Positions 1 to 6,350 are shown, counted from the first letter of the stretch. The stretch is 6,853 nucleotides of DNA from Candidatus Omnitrophota bacterium (GCA_030630095.1 DAOVNW010000052.1:1-6853); one strand, 5' to 3'. Notes: generated by a model from the letters alone, not told the origin. Program-made: numbers and translations.

Positions 1-170
1 CATCTTGTTATTCTATTCATGCGGCTATCCTTAAAAAAACTATAGCCTCCTCCTGCCTGAGAAACAATAGCGCAATATTCTTTGTTATAGAGATAATTCA
101 CCCAGGGCCTGGGTGTATCGGGTCTGGTAATTATAAACTCCATATTGTCCTCACTAAACTTTCCGTACAT
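1..170 (-). CDS. GH94-family glycoside phosphorylase (glycosyltransferase 36 type), N-terminal fragment
   Basis: Only the first 56 codons are in the window; the gene continues past the left edge. The family phosphorolyses beta-linked disaccharides or oligosaccharides such as cellobiose, cellodextrins or diacetylchitobiose to a sugar 1-phosphate plus a shortened sugar, usually in the cytoplasm. The visible N-terminus matches the start of the family's beta-sandwich domain: a YGKF start, then ITRPDTPRPWVNYL (residues 14-27), then GGGYSFFKD (40-48) and NRITR (52-56). These correspond to the typical TRPDTP.PW.NYL and GGYSFYKD..RRITR blocks. No signal peptide is visible. The ATG at 170 is supported by a strong Shine-Dalgarno sequence five bases upstream and by the family's usual start. 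The exact substrate cannot be told from this fragment, and a longer multidomain glucan synthase/phosphorylase is possible. It lies downstream of gspD on the same strand but has its own promoter, so it is probably not part of the secretion operon. Confidence 0.82.
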   Translation of the reverse strand, partial: MYGKFSEDNMEFIITRPDTPRPWVNYLYNKEYCAIVSQAGGGYSFFKDSRMNRITR

Positions 171-171
171 A

Positions 172-182
172 CCTTCCTCCTC
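172..182 (-). promoter_or_regulatory. Strong ribosome binding site of the GH94 gene
   Basis: On the minus strand the sequence reads GAGGAGGAAGGT directly before ATG. The GGAGG core lies at 180-176, five bases from the start codon. This fixes ATG 170 as the start rather than the internal ATG at codon 10. Confidence 0.8.
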
Positions 183-247
183 TTTAAAATGGTCTTTGTT
201 AATTTAAAAAAGATATTTTTAGGTAAAATTAAATTATTTCGATTTCA

Positions 248-276
248 ACCATAACACTGATATTTCCTTTTGTCAA
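248..276 (-). promoter_or_regulatory. Sigma70-type promoter for the GH94 gene
   Basis: On the minus strand a perfect -35 TTGACA (276-271) is followed by a 17-base spacer and a -10 TATGGT (253-248; 4 of 6 consensus bases). A TGn extended -10 element precedes the hexamer. Transcription would start near 241, giving a 5' untranslated region of about 70 bases before ATG 170. The site lies in AT-rich intergenic DNA about 120 bases after the gspD stop, which fits a separate promoter for the downstream gene. The match is by eye only. Confidence 0.72.
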
Positions 277-301
277 TAAATTAAAATTAAGGGATAAGGT
301 C

Positions 302-323
302 TTAACTTTTAACTTAAGCGCTT
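302..323. repeat. Tandem TTAACTT heptamers next to an AAGCGCTT palindrome (possible operator)
   Basis: Two exact head-to-tail copies of TTAACTT (302-308 and 309-315) are followed directly by the 8-base perfect palindrome AAGCGCTT (316-323). The block is 26 to 47 bases upstream of the GH94 -35 element, a position where activators bind. The sequence is AT-rich, so chance is a real alternative. No regulator gene is in the window. Confidence 0.25.
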
Positions 324-393
324 CTACTATTTCATCAAAAACAGTTTATAGTTGTTATCGGAGAAAAATATGTTTTCCTGCTTTACTCAACGC

Positions 394-2403
394 TCAAATG
401 TCGTCAAGTTCAAAGTTAAGACTTGACCCCTTATCAGGGGGTTCTTGTTCGAACTCGAGGGGGAGGCGGATTGATTTGCTCGCGTTAACTTCCCTGCGGG
501 TCATTTCTTTGGCGTCTTCGGGGTTAATAATGACGTGGGGGGTAATAAAAACTAACAACTCCGTCTTCTTTACCGTATCGTGGTGCTTTCTGAAAAGAAG
601 GCCTAAGATAGGTATATCTCCTAAAATGGGCACTTTACTGACAGACTTAGTCTTGTCATCTCTCATTAAGCCTCCAATAACGATGGTCTGCCCGTCTTTA
701 ATAACTACCGTCGTCTCCGCCTCTCTCGTAATAAGTATGGGAGCGTTTAGCTCCGGGTCATAGGCGGATATCTTGTTTATCAACTGGTGAACCTTTAGGC
801 ATACATCTCTATTTTTGTTGATGGTAGAAGTAACGATCAGCTCTATGTTAACATCCTTATAATCATAGCTTTTAACCGTTCCGCTGGCCTCGGTATAACT
901 GACGTCCTTTAGGATGGGAACAGACTCGCCCACCTTAAATCTTGCCTCCTCATTGTCAGAAGCCAGTATGCAGGGCGCCGAAAGAATGTTAAACTCCGAC
1001 TCCTTGGCCAGCGCCTGGATTAAACCGCTCAGATTTTCATCATCTCTTAAGATAGAGTACTTAAAGCCCTCTGTTATAAAATCGCTTAAACCCCAGGCGC
1101 CGCTGGCCGTGCCCGCTACTTTATGCCCGCTTCTCTCCCAGGACTTTATATGCTCCCACTCTATGCCGAATTTCGTTTCATTGGAAAGGGTAACCTCGGC
1201 TATTAAAGCCTTAATCAATACCTGCGGACTGCGCACGTCAAGCTGATCTATCAGCCTCCTTATAGTGGAAAAGTTTTGAGGAAAGGTGGTAATAATAAGT
1301 GAGTTGGTCCTTTTATCCGCCACTACCTTAACCGCTCCCTCTAAAACGCCAAAACCTTCTTTAAATAACGTCTCTTTGCTTTCTAAGGCATCCGGAGCAG
1401 GCAACTCATCCGGTTTTGATAACCTCCTGGCTTTAACATCATTCCGGCCGCTCACTATACCGGCAAAGAGCTCATTTAAAACCGCGGCTACCTCTTCCGC
1501 TTTGCCGTTTTGCAAAGGAAAGACGCGGATATTGTCAGCTGAGGCGGGACTTTCCCTGTCAAGCTGTTCTATTAGTTTTTTTATCACTTCAAAGTTAGAC
1601 TTAGCTGTAATTATAATCAGAGAGTGCAGTCTTTCATCCGGGATAACGACTACTTCACCCACTACTCCTCCCAGAAAACCTTTAGATATGCCGGCTATTC
1701 TTTTTTTTCCCGGAGGCAACAACTTTTTCGCGCCCGAAGAATAAACCAGCGTCAAGATAGCTGACAGCTCATTCTCGTCCGCGTAATTAAGCGGAATGAT
1801 TTCTATCCGGACATTCTCCTCTCCAATCTCGACGTCCAACTGGTTAATAATCTTAACCAGCCTTTCAATATTTGAAGCTACATCCGTTATAATCAGGGTG
1901 TTGGTCCTTTCGCTGGCAATTATGCTTCCGCCGGAAAAAATCATCGCCCCGAGAACGCCTTTCATATCAGAAGCCGCTACGTGTTTTAACGGGATTATCT
2001 GCGTAACAACCTTATCTTCGGCCTTGCCGCTCTCAGGCCCTCGGCCAATACGCGTCTCCACGCTCTTCTTAGTTGCCTCTGCCTGGGCAACTACCTTCAT
2101 TACTTTGCCGGAACGCAGCATCGTAAAACCTTTAACTTCGAGTATAGCCTGAAGCACGTCAAGCGCTTCATCAACCGGCAGCTTAGCGGCGCCTATAACC
2201 GTTACCTTGCCCCTTACCCTGTCACTTTTAATAATAGTCACTCCGGCAATCTCGCTGAAAAATTGTAAGACTGCCTCAATATCCGTCTCTTTAAAGTTAA
2301 AAGAGACGAGGGCATCTTTATCTTTTACCTCAGCCGACAAGCCGCCGGCAAAACAGGCAGTAACCAGCGCAACAGATAAAACCAAACCAACAATCCTTAA
2401 CAT
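394..2403 (-). CDS. gspD: Type II secretion system secretin GspD
   Basis: Outer-membrane channel of the T2SS; it would form a multimeric gated pore through which folded proteins leave the periplasm. The 669-residue length is normal for GspD. Domains in order: signal sequence (1-24), N0 (about 33-105), N1 (132-190), N2 (198-283), N3 (291-390, with a loop insertion around 319-357) and the secretin beta-barrel domain (about 395-625). Each N1-N3 domain has the usual NTLIIT, HSLIII or NSLIIT strand followed by an I..LD helix. Diagnostic secretin motifs are VGESVPIL (491-498) and VPILGDIPILGLLFR (591-605). The three N1-N3 repeats and the absence of AMIN domains favour a T2SS secretin over a type IV pilus PilQ. 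The C-terminal tail (626-669) is short and acidic, with no obvious pilotin-binding S domain. Cys17 in LVTAC could be a lipidation site, while a standard cleavage after LSA (24) is the alternative. A GAGGG ribosome site lies nine bases before ATG 2403. A separate promoter probably lies upstream. Confidence 0.96.
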   Translation of the reverse strand: MLRIVGLVLSVALVTACFAGGLSAEVKDKDALVSFNFKETDIEAVLQFFSEIAGVTIIKSDRVRGKVTVIGAAKLPVDEALDVLQAILEVKGFTMLRSGKVMKVVAQAEATKKSVETRIGRGPESGKAEDKVVTQIIPLKHVAASDMKGVLGAMIFSGGSIIASERTNTLIITDVASNIERLVKIINQLDVEIGEENVRIEIIPLNYADENELSAILTLVYSSGAKKLLPPGKKRIAGISKGFLGGVVGEVVVIPDERLHSLIIITAKSNFEVIKKLIEQLDRESPASADNIRVFPLQNGKAEEVAAVLNELFAGIVSGRNDVKARRLSKPDELPAPDALESKETLFKEGFGVLEGAVKVVADKRTNSLIITTFPQNFSTIRRLIDQLDVRSPQVLIKALIAEVTLSNETKFGIEWEHIKSWERSGHKVAGTASGAWGLSDFITEGFKYSILRDDENLSGLIQALAKESEFNILSAPCILASDNEEARFKVGESVPILKDVSYTEASGTVKSYDYKDVNIELIVTSTINKNRDVCLKVHQLINKISAYDPELNAPILITREAETTVVIKDGQTIVIGGLMRDDKTKSVSKVPILGDIPILGLLFRKHHDTVKKTELLVFITPHVIINPEDAKEMTRREVNASKSIRLPLEFEQEPPDKGSSLNFELDDI

Positions 2404-2404
2404 T

Positions 2405-2416
2405 AGGGTCAGCCCT
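2405..2416 (-). promoter_or_regulatory. Small hairpin covering the gspD ribosome binding site
   Basis: In the mRNA the sequence AGGG-CUGA-CCCU forms a 4-bp, mostly GC stem with a 4-base loop, ending one base before the ATG at 2403. The left arm is most of the only Shine-Dalgarno candidate (GAGGG). The hairpin could reduce translation of the secretin. Its thermodynamic strength was not computed and a 4-bp stem may be marginal. Confidence 0.35.
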
Positions 2417-2495
2417 CGAAATTAGAAAATGCTATAATTAAATTTATCCGGTTTTTTCTTATTTAAGTTAGATGAAAGGGACCTTCTTAATTTGT

Positions 2496-2519
2496 TTTAA
2501 TAACTCGCAAATTATTAAA
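2496..2519. repeat. Inverted repeat in the gspD leader (8-bp arms, 8-base spacer)
   Basis: TTTAATAA (2496-2503) and TTATTAAA (2512-2519) are exact reverse complements around the spacer CTCGCAAA. All arm pairs are A-T, so as RNA the stem would be weak and a protein-binding site is equally possible. It lies inside the predicted untranslated leader of gspD, about 60 bases downstream of the predicted start point. It lacks a U-tract and does not look like a terminator. Confidence 0.4.
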
Positions 2520-2582
2520 CTATAGAAACCAATTCAGCTTAATTGCGAACGACCCAAGCTTTTCGCGGTTTATTATTTATCT

Positions 2583-2612
2583 ATGATAGCATATTATGAC
2601 TATTTATGCGAA
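2583..2612 (-). promoter_or_regulatory. Probable extended -10 promoter for gspD
   Basis: On the minus strand TGCTATCAT gives a -10 hexamer TATCAT (2588-2583; 5 of 6) with a TGn extension. A partial -35, TTCGCA (2612-2607; 4 of 6), lies 18 bases upstream. Transcription would start near 2576, leaving a leader of about 170 bases before gspD. The site begins just after the gspC stop codon, in the only large gap of the secretion cluster. This fits independent expression of the secretin, although read-through from the upstream genes is also likely. Confidence 0.5.
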
Positions 2613-2623
2613 TGTAAAAATGA

Positions 2624-3190
2624 TTACTTTTCCTTTATAGACTTTAACATACGCTGGAACTTAGAAGAAGGAGCAAGTTTTTTTTGAGAGCCGCCGGGCG
2701 CTACGGGCTTTCCAGGCTTTTCAGGCTTTTCGGCCCCTTCCGTTCCTTTAACCGCGGACATCAGATTTAAAGTTAAACTCTCCCCTTTAAAGTCCAAAAT
2801 TACCTCCAGCTTATTCCCGTCTATACTCATTACACGAGCTTCCTGGACAATGTCTCCTTCTTTGTAAAAAAGTTTGTCAGCGTCTTTTCGCCTGCTTTCT
2901 ATAATGGCTTGATAGCACTTGCCGTTAAAAACTATTCCGCTTAATTTTAAATCAGCTTTAAGCCGTTTTAACCCGGCCGATATTTTTTTCTTTTCTTTAT
3001 AAGTCTGTATTTTTACTGCCGGGGTAAAGGCGGCTTTGCCCCAAAGAGGTTTAAAAAGACTTCTTTCGGTAATCGGCCGGTAATAAGAAAAAGGCTTAGA
3101 TTCCGCACCGCTTTCCGCGCCTATGTGGAAAAGAATAAATATTATGAAACATAGGGGCACAGTTAACCGGCTGAAAGTTCCGGGCATCAT
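2624..3190 (-). CDS. gspC: GspC/PilP-like inner-membrane protein with HR domain
   Basis: Probable link between the inner-membrane platform and the periplasmic N-terminal domains of the secretin. The 188-residue protein has a single N-terminal hydrophobic segment (about 10-23), then the GspC-type ERSLFKPL motif (42-49). A basic linker (60-79) precedes an HR-type beta domain (about 80-143) with the pattern L.LSGIV, QAII, Y.EGD and L.V.LDF.GE. The C-terminus is Lys- and Pro-rich with three [E/G]KP repeats. It has no PDZ or coiled-coil domain after HR, so it resembles PilP or the short GspC forms more than the roughly 280-residue proteobacterial GspC. No lipobox is visible. The ATG at 3190 overlaps the gspM stop as ATGA, and a strong GGGAGGAAGG site lies in the gspM C-terminal codons. 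A second ATG follows immediately. The gene lies between gspM and gspD, as pilP lies between pilO and pilQ. Confidence 0.75.
   Translation of the reverse strand: MMPGTFSRLTVPLCFIIFILFHIGAESGAESKPFSYYRPITERSLFKPLWGKAAFTPAVKIQTYKEKKKISAGLKRLKADLKLSGIVFNGKCYQAIIESRRKDADKLFYKEGDIVQEARVMSIDGNKLEVILDFKGESLTLNLMSAVKGTEGAEKPEKPGKPVAPGGSQKKLAPSSKFQRMLKSIKEK
2706..2732 (-). repeat. Three 9-base repeats encoding an [E/G]KP linker in gspC
   Basis: Three adjacent 9-base units (GGCTTTCCA, GGCTTTTCA and GGCTTTTCG on the plus strand) differ by only one or two bases. They encode EKP-EKP-GKP in the linker after the HR domain. The unit is a multiple of three, so copy number could change without breaking the frame. 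Confidence 0.6.
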
Positions 3191-3732
3191 AAACCTTCCT
3201 CCCTGCCTTCATCAACTAAAAAAACGGCTGAAATTAACATCTCTACCTTTAGAGACGAGGCGTCGGCGTCAAGAGGAAATATTTGCAATCTTTCAATGTT
3301 TACCATCTGACCCGATTCCCGCAGTTGATATAAAAAATCGGTTAAATTATCCATAGAGCATTTTAAGTTTACGTAAGCCTGGGATTTTTTATAGAAACCG
3401 CGCTCTTTGAGCGCTTGAGGCTCAAGGCTGGTAATCTGTATTTTTGTCTTTCTCGCTGTTCTTTCTATCTCTCTAAGCCACGCGGACGGCTGCCAACTGC
3501 CGGAAACAGCCCTAATCTCCTTTTTAAGCAGTTCCAATTTTTCTTCTAACCGGTTCTTTTGACGAACAGCCCGCCGGTCTCTTTTTAGCTCAATCTCCTT
3601 AGCCTGAACCTCTACTTTCAGATTCTGCCAAACCTTCAGCCTGGGTTCAATAAAAGATACATAAGCAACAACTCCTATAGCTGTAATAAGGCAAAGGCAC
3701 AATATTTTCTTTTCCCTTGGCAATAAAGTCAT
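3187..3732 (-). CDS. gspM: GspM/PilO-like inner-membrane assembly protein
   Basis: Bitopic inner-membrane protein of the assembly platform, expected to pair with GspL. The 181 residues show a short basic cytoplasmic start (1-9), one membrane segment (about 10-28) and a highly charged coiled coil (about 34-75). A compact alpha/beta domain follows (about 85-173), containing the PilO-like stretch L..FLYQLRES..MVNIERLQI (130-151), typical of the ferredoxin-like fold of PilO and GspM. It is longer than minimal GspM proteins and close to PilO in plan. ATG 3732 lies 16 bases after the gspL stop, with a GAGGG site ten bases upstream that begins two bases past that stop, so translation is probably coupled. 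Its own stop overlaps the gspC start. Sequence is weakly conserved in this family, so the call rests mainly on topology, the ferredoxin-like motif and gene order. Confidence 0.75.
   Translation of the reverse strand: MTLLPREKKILCLCLITAIGVVAYVSFIEPRLKVWQNLKVEVQAKEIELKRDRRAVRQKNRLEEKLELLKKEIRAVSGSWQPSAWLREIERTARKTKIQITSLEPQALKERGFYKKSQAYVNLKCSMDNLTDFLYQLRESGQMVNIERLQIFPLDADASSLKVEMLISAVFLVDEGREEGL
3194..3203 (-). promoter_or_regulatory. Strong ribosome binding site of gspC inside the gspM coding end
   Basis: The minus strand reads GGGAGGAAGG (3203-3194), three bases before the first of two adjacent ATG codons (3190 and 3187); the GGAGG core is seven bases away. The same bases encode the REEG part of the GspM tail. 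The site favours ATG 3190 and a coupled gspM-gspC unit. Confidence 0.7.
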
Positions 3733-3748
3733 TATATATTATCCCTCA

Positions 3749-5296
3749 TCACTCTTTAGCGAACATTGGACAGTCAAGTTCAAATTCCACCAGTGTTTTA
3801 TCGCCTAATTTTTTCGCTCTCGAATACTTACGCTCAACATTTTGAAAATATTTAGAGTTATTTAAATTACTAACCATCTGAGAAACAACCGAATGAGAAA
3901 CTGTTAAGCCCCTGATTATTACCGCGTCATCCTTCTCAAATACAAAACCTGTCAGATAAACATCTTTGGGAATAATCTCCACCAGACTTAGTTCTCTTAA
4001 AATCTCTAAACACAAACCTTTATTTTTTTTATAGGTACTGATAAGTTCTACCTGCTCCCGCATTATTTTAGCCTCTGTCGCCAACGGCCTTAGTTCGTCT
4101 ATCTTTTTCTCAAGCTCCTTCAGTTTCGCTTCCTTTAAATAAAATTGCCCGAAGTTAAAAGCAGTGATTAAAAAACCGCTCAATCCAATAAAAAGCGCCA
4201 GGTTTTTTAAAAATTTTTCGCGTTTTTTCTTTGTTCTTTCTTCAACCATTTTAGCCGGCAGAAAATTAACCTCCAACCTGTTTTTAACAGCCCCGCGCAG
4301 AGCTAAACCTATAGCAACGGACATAGAAAAAGCCGGTATCCGCGGGCCGGCCGCTCCCGATATATTGAACGGCAGCCCCTTAAAGGCATTTGCTTTTTCA
4401 ACTCTCAGATTGAGACGCTCACTTAAAAAAATTTCTAACTCACCATCCCCCGCTATATTTATACCACCGCTTAAAATTATTACCCCGGGCTCACTATTGC
4501 TGTTATTCTCTCTTTTATACGATTCAAACGAACGCTTAACTTCATCCGCCAAACACCCGCGCCAAGCCGATCCCTCCCGCTCCCAGCCTTCAATTAAAAC
4601 ACCTCGCGTAAAACAAAGACTATCCCCCTGAATTATATTTATATCAACCGCCCGCCCGGATATATTTAATAGACAGACAGCTATCAGCCCGGCTTCACTC
4701 CGGCCGTAACAAAAAGAGTTAAAGGCGGCAAAAGGAGTTAAATCAATAACCTCCGGCGAGAGGCCGGCCTTTTTAAGAAAAGAAAGATGCTCATTTAACA
4801 ATTCTTTTTTGACGGCTGTCAAAAGAAGCTCCGACTTATCCGCCAGTTTCCTGATAATCTGGTAACTTACCTCAACTTTGTCTATGGCAAATGGAATGTG
4901 CCTTTCCGCCTCATATCTAACCATCTCCTTAATCTCTTTTTCATCCGTAGAAGGAAGAGTGATATATCTGGCTACCGCGAGATGCCTGGGCAGGCTGGTA
5001 GCTAAACCCGAAACCTTTACTTTGTTATTCGCTAAAAGTCTTTTTACGGCTTCAAGTAAAGAGGCTTCTTTTTCTTCTTTCTTCATCTCCGGCTTAAGAT
5101 TAACTTCTTCTGAAAGACACCTGACAATCTCAAGCCCCGAGGAGGCAGCTTTAAGCTGGGCCAATCTTATAATTCTATCATTTATCTCTAAACCGGTAAA
5201 TACTTTCGGCCGAAGATTATTTAAAAACAGTTCCGTTTTCTTTATATTTAAACTTATTTTATTTATCAGCCTCTTCAGGGCAGCATTTATTTTCAT
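3749..5296 (-). CDS. gspL: GspL: PilM-like actin-fold domain fused to a PilN-like periplasmic domain
   Basis: Inner-membrane platform protein that would connect the cytoplasmic assembly ATPase GspE with GspM. The 515 residues begin with a Lys-rich amphipathic stretch (1-30). A PilM-like ASKHA domain (about 32-338) follows, with TGLEI (34-38), a SLPRH..V.R.ITLP segment (101-115), the E..RYEAERHIPF block (124-136) and an adenosine-type ILSGG motif (274-278). The second phosphate motif is degenerate: NISGRA (211-216) stands where PilM has an Asp-Ile-Gly core. Next come VNFLP (343-347), equivalent to the PilN INLLP motif, one membrane helix (about 363-383), a coiled coil (385-420) and a PilN-like periplasmic domain (about 425-506) with IIPKDVYLTG (441-450). 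In type IV pili the two halves are separate proteins; one-protein fusion is the GspL arrangement. ATG 5296 follows the gspK TAA by one base. Confidence 0.88.
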   Translation of the reverse strand: MKINAALKRLINKISLNIKKTELFLNNLRPKVFTGLEINDRIIRLAQLKAASSGLEIVRCLSEEVNLKPEMKKEEKEASLLEAVKRLLANNKVKVSGLATSLPRHLAVARYITLPSTDEKEIKEMVRYEAERHIPFAIDKVEVSYQIIRKLADKSELLLTAVKKELLNEHLSFLKKAGLSPEVIDLTPFAAFNSFCYGRSEAGLIAVCLLNISGRAVDINIIQGDSLCFTRGVLIEGWEREGSAWRGCLADEVKRSFESYKRENNSNSEPGVIILSGGINIAGDGELEIFLSERLNLRVEKANAFKGLPFNISGAAGPRIPAFSMSVAIGLALRGAVKNRLEVNFLPAKMVEERTKKKREKFLKNLALFIGLSGFLITAFNFGQFYLKEAKLKELEKKIDELRPLATEAKIMREQVELISTYKKNKGLCLEILRELSLVEIIPKDVYLTGFVFEKDDAVIIRGLTVSHSVVSQMVSNLNNSKYFQNVERKYSRAKKLGDKTLVEFELDCPMFAKE

Positions 5297-5297
5297 C

Positions 5298-6350
5298 TTA
5301 ATCTTCCCGGTAATAAATTATCCGCGAGGGATAACCGCTTCTATCAATAACCGCTTCTATCTTTTTTGTAACCTTTGAATTATCCGGCCTGCCTATTGAG
5401 ACAATCTTAAAAACATTAGAGCTTACTCCCGCAAATTTAGAAAATTGTTTATAAATTATTTCTCCTATAACAGGCTTCAACTCATCGATGGAGAAAAACG
5501 GCGTATCGTCTCCGGTTCCGTCTGTTCTGTCCGAACCTGTCCGGTAATCAATAATACTTTGAGCCAGTTCTCTATTGGCCGTACCAAGCAAAAGGGACAA
5601 GGCTTCAAAGCCGGCGGTATTAACATTGATCTTGCCGTCGGTATAAACGGTAATTACCTCCTCCAGCCTCACATCCGCCCGCGCCTCTTCACCCTCATCC
5701 TGAAAAGACTTTTTCCCCGTCTTTTCATCAGCCGCGAGGCCGTCATCGCTTGCTTCATAGAGCCAGGACATATCAAAACCTTTTATCAAAAGCAGTTCCT
5801 CTAAAGCATCCATGGGCCCGTTTTTACACTTATGAGGACTTTTTAGAGACCGGTAATAAGCGCTCTCGGCGCCGTTAAGCCGGCGGTTATCGTCGGCGTC
5901 AATCCAGTCAGCGATGCTGTCGCAAATCTCCGATCTATGATCAGCATCCCTGATTACAGGCAAAGCTCTTAATAAACCCTCCGACGCCGTATTTATATTT
6001 ATCTTGCCCGCCTCATCAGTAACCTCCACCGTATAACTTCCATTAAAAAGCCGGACATCTTCATAGGCGGAGGGATTAAACGCCCACCCCTCACCAAAAA
6101 AGTCAACCTCCGAGCCGCTTCTCTTGTCCGCCTCCAACTGGGCTATCGCTCTTTCCAGGCCCGCCTTTGCCAAATAATAGGCGGCCGCTCTCTCTGCCTG
6201 ATACCGGGCCATCTTCATTTCTAATTTAACCGTGTAGGCAAAACTCAGAGCTATAATCGTCAGTACGGCCGTTACCCACAAAACAGTAATTAAAATAATG
6301 CCTTTAGAGTTTTTCAGGGATATCCTTTTCTTCGGTTGAAATAATTTCAA
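5298..6350 (-). CDS. gspK: Type II secretion system minor pseudopilin GspK
   Basis: Tip pseudopilin, expected to cap the pseudopilus together with GspI and GspJ. The 350-residue length is normal for GspK. A basic leader ends in K16-G17 before the hydrophobic helix (18-38, starting IILITVLWV). Position +5 of the mature protein is Thr rather than Glu, as usual in GspK. The large GspK-specific insert has two related segments starting GKININTA (115-122) and GKINVNTA (239-246). The signature DWIDADDNRRLNGAE (148-162) lies after the first; its acidic residues are of the calcium-binding type. The C-terminus RIIYYRED resembles the family ending. No ATG lies between the upstream in-frame stop and the cleavage site. 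The best start is TTG at 6350, giving a 17-residue leader and a 47-base overlap with gspJ. Only a weak GGTGG site precedes it. Near its end is a 16-base tandem repeat read in two frames. Confidence 0.92.
   Translation of the reverse strand: MKLFQPKKRISLKNSKGIILITVLWVTAVLTIIALSFAYTVKLEMKMARYQAERAAAYYLAKAGLERAIAQLEADKRSGSEVDFFGEGWAFNPSAYEDVRLFNGSYTVEVTDEAGKININTASEGLLRALPVIRDADHRSEICDSIADWIDADDNRRLNGAESAYYRSLKSPHKCKNGPMDALEELLLIKGFDMSWLYEASDDGLAADEKTGKKSFQDEGEEARADVRLEEVITVYTDGKINVNTAGFEALSLLLGTANRELAQSIIDYRTGSDRTDGTGDDTPFFSIDELKPVIGEIIYKQFSKFAGVSSNVFKIVSIGRPDNSKVTKKIEAVIDRSGYPSRIIYYRED
5331..5362 (-). repeat. 16-base tandem repeat at the 3' end of gspK, read in two frames
   Basis: Two adjacent 16-base units (5331-5346 and 5347-5362) share 15 identical bases, ATAACCGCTTCTATC on the plus strand. 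The period is not a multiple of three, so the first copy in reading order gives IEAVI and the second gives RSGY. Confidence 0.75.

Noticed and set aside
340..385. Possible terminator after gspD (GGAAAA...TTTTCTCC and AACA...TGTTTTT pairings on the minus strand)
   Set aside because: The first stem is bulged and lacks a U-tract after it; the second has only four pairs. Neither is a credible intrinsic terminator.
2236..2403. gspD as a pilQ gene
   Set aside because: The N-terminus enters directly into an N0 domain after the signal sequence, with three further N-domain repeats and no AMIN domain.
2430..2438. Perfect extended -10 (TGCTATAAT) on the plus strand
   Set aside because: No -35-like sequence lies at 16-18 bases and no plus-strand gene follows; AT-rich DNA gives such matches by chance. 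An antisense transcript into gspC cannot be excluded.
3148..3190. Lipoprotein signal in GspC (VPLC at residues 11-14)
   Set aside because: The Cys sits at the start of the hydrophobic stretch rather than at its end and the flanking residues do not form a lipobox; a simple membrane anchor fits better.
398..5804. Several plus-strand open frames of 70-166 codons opposite the secretion genes
   Set aside because: They lie antisense to well-supported minus-strand genes, show Ser/Leu/Ile-rich low-complexity translations with no recognisable domains, and follow from codon bias of the opposite strand.
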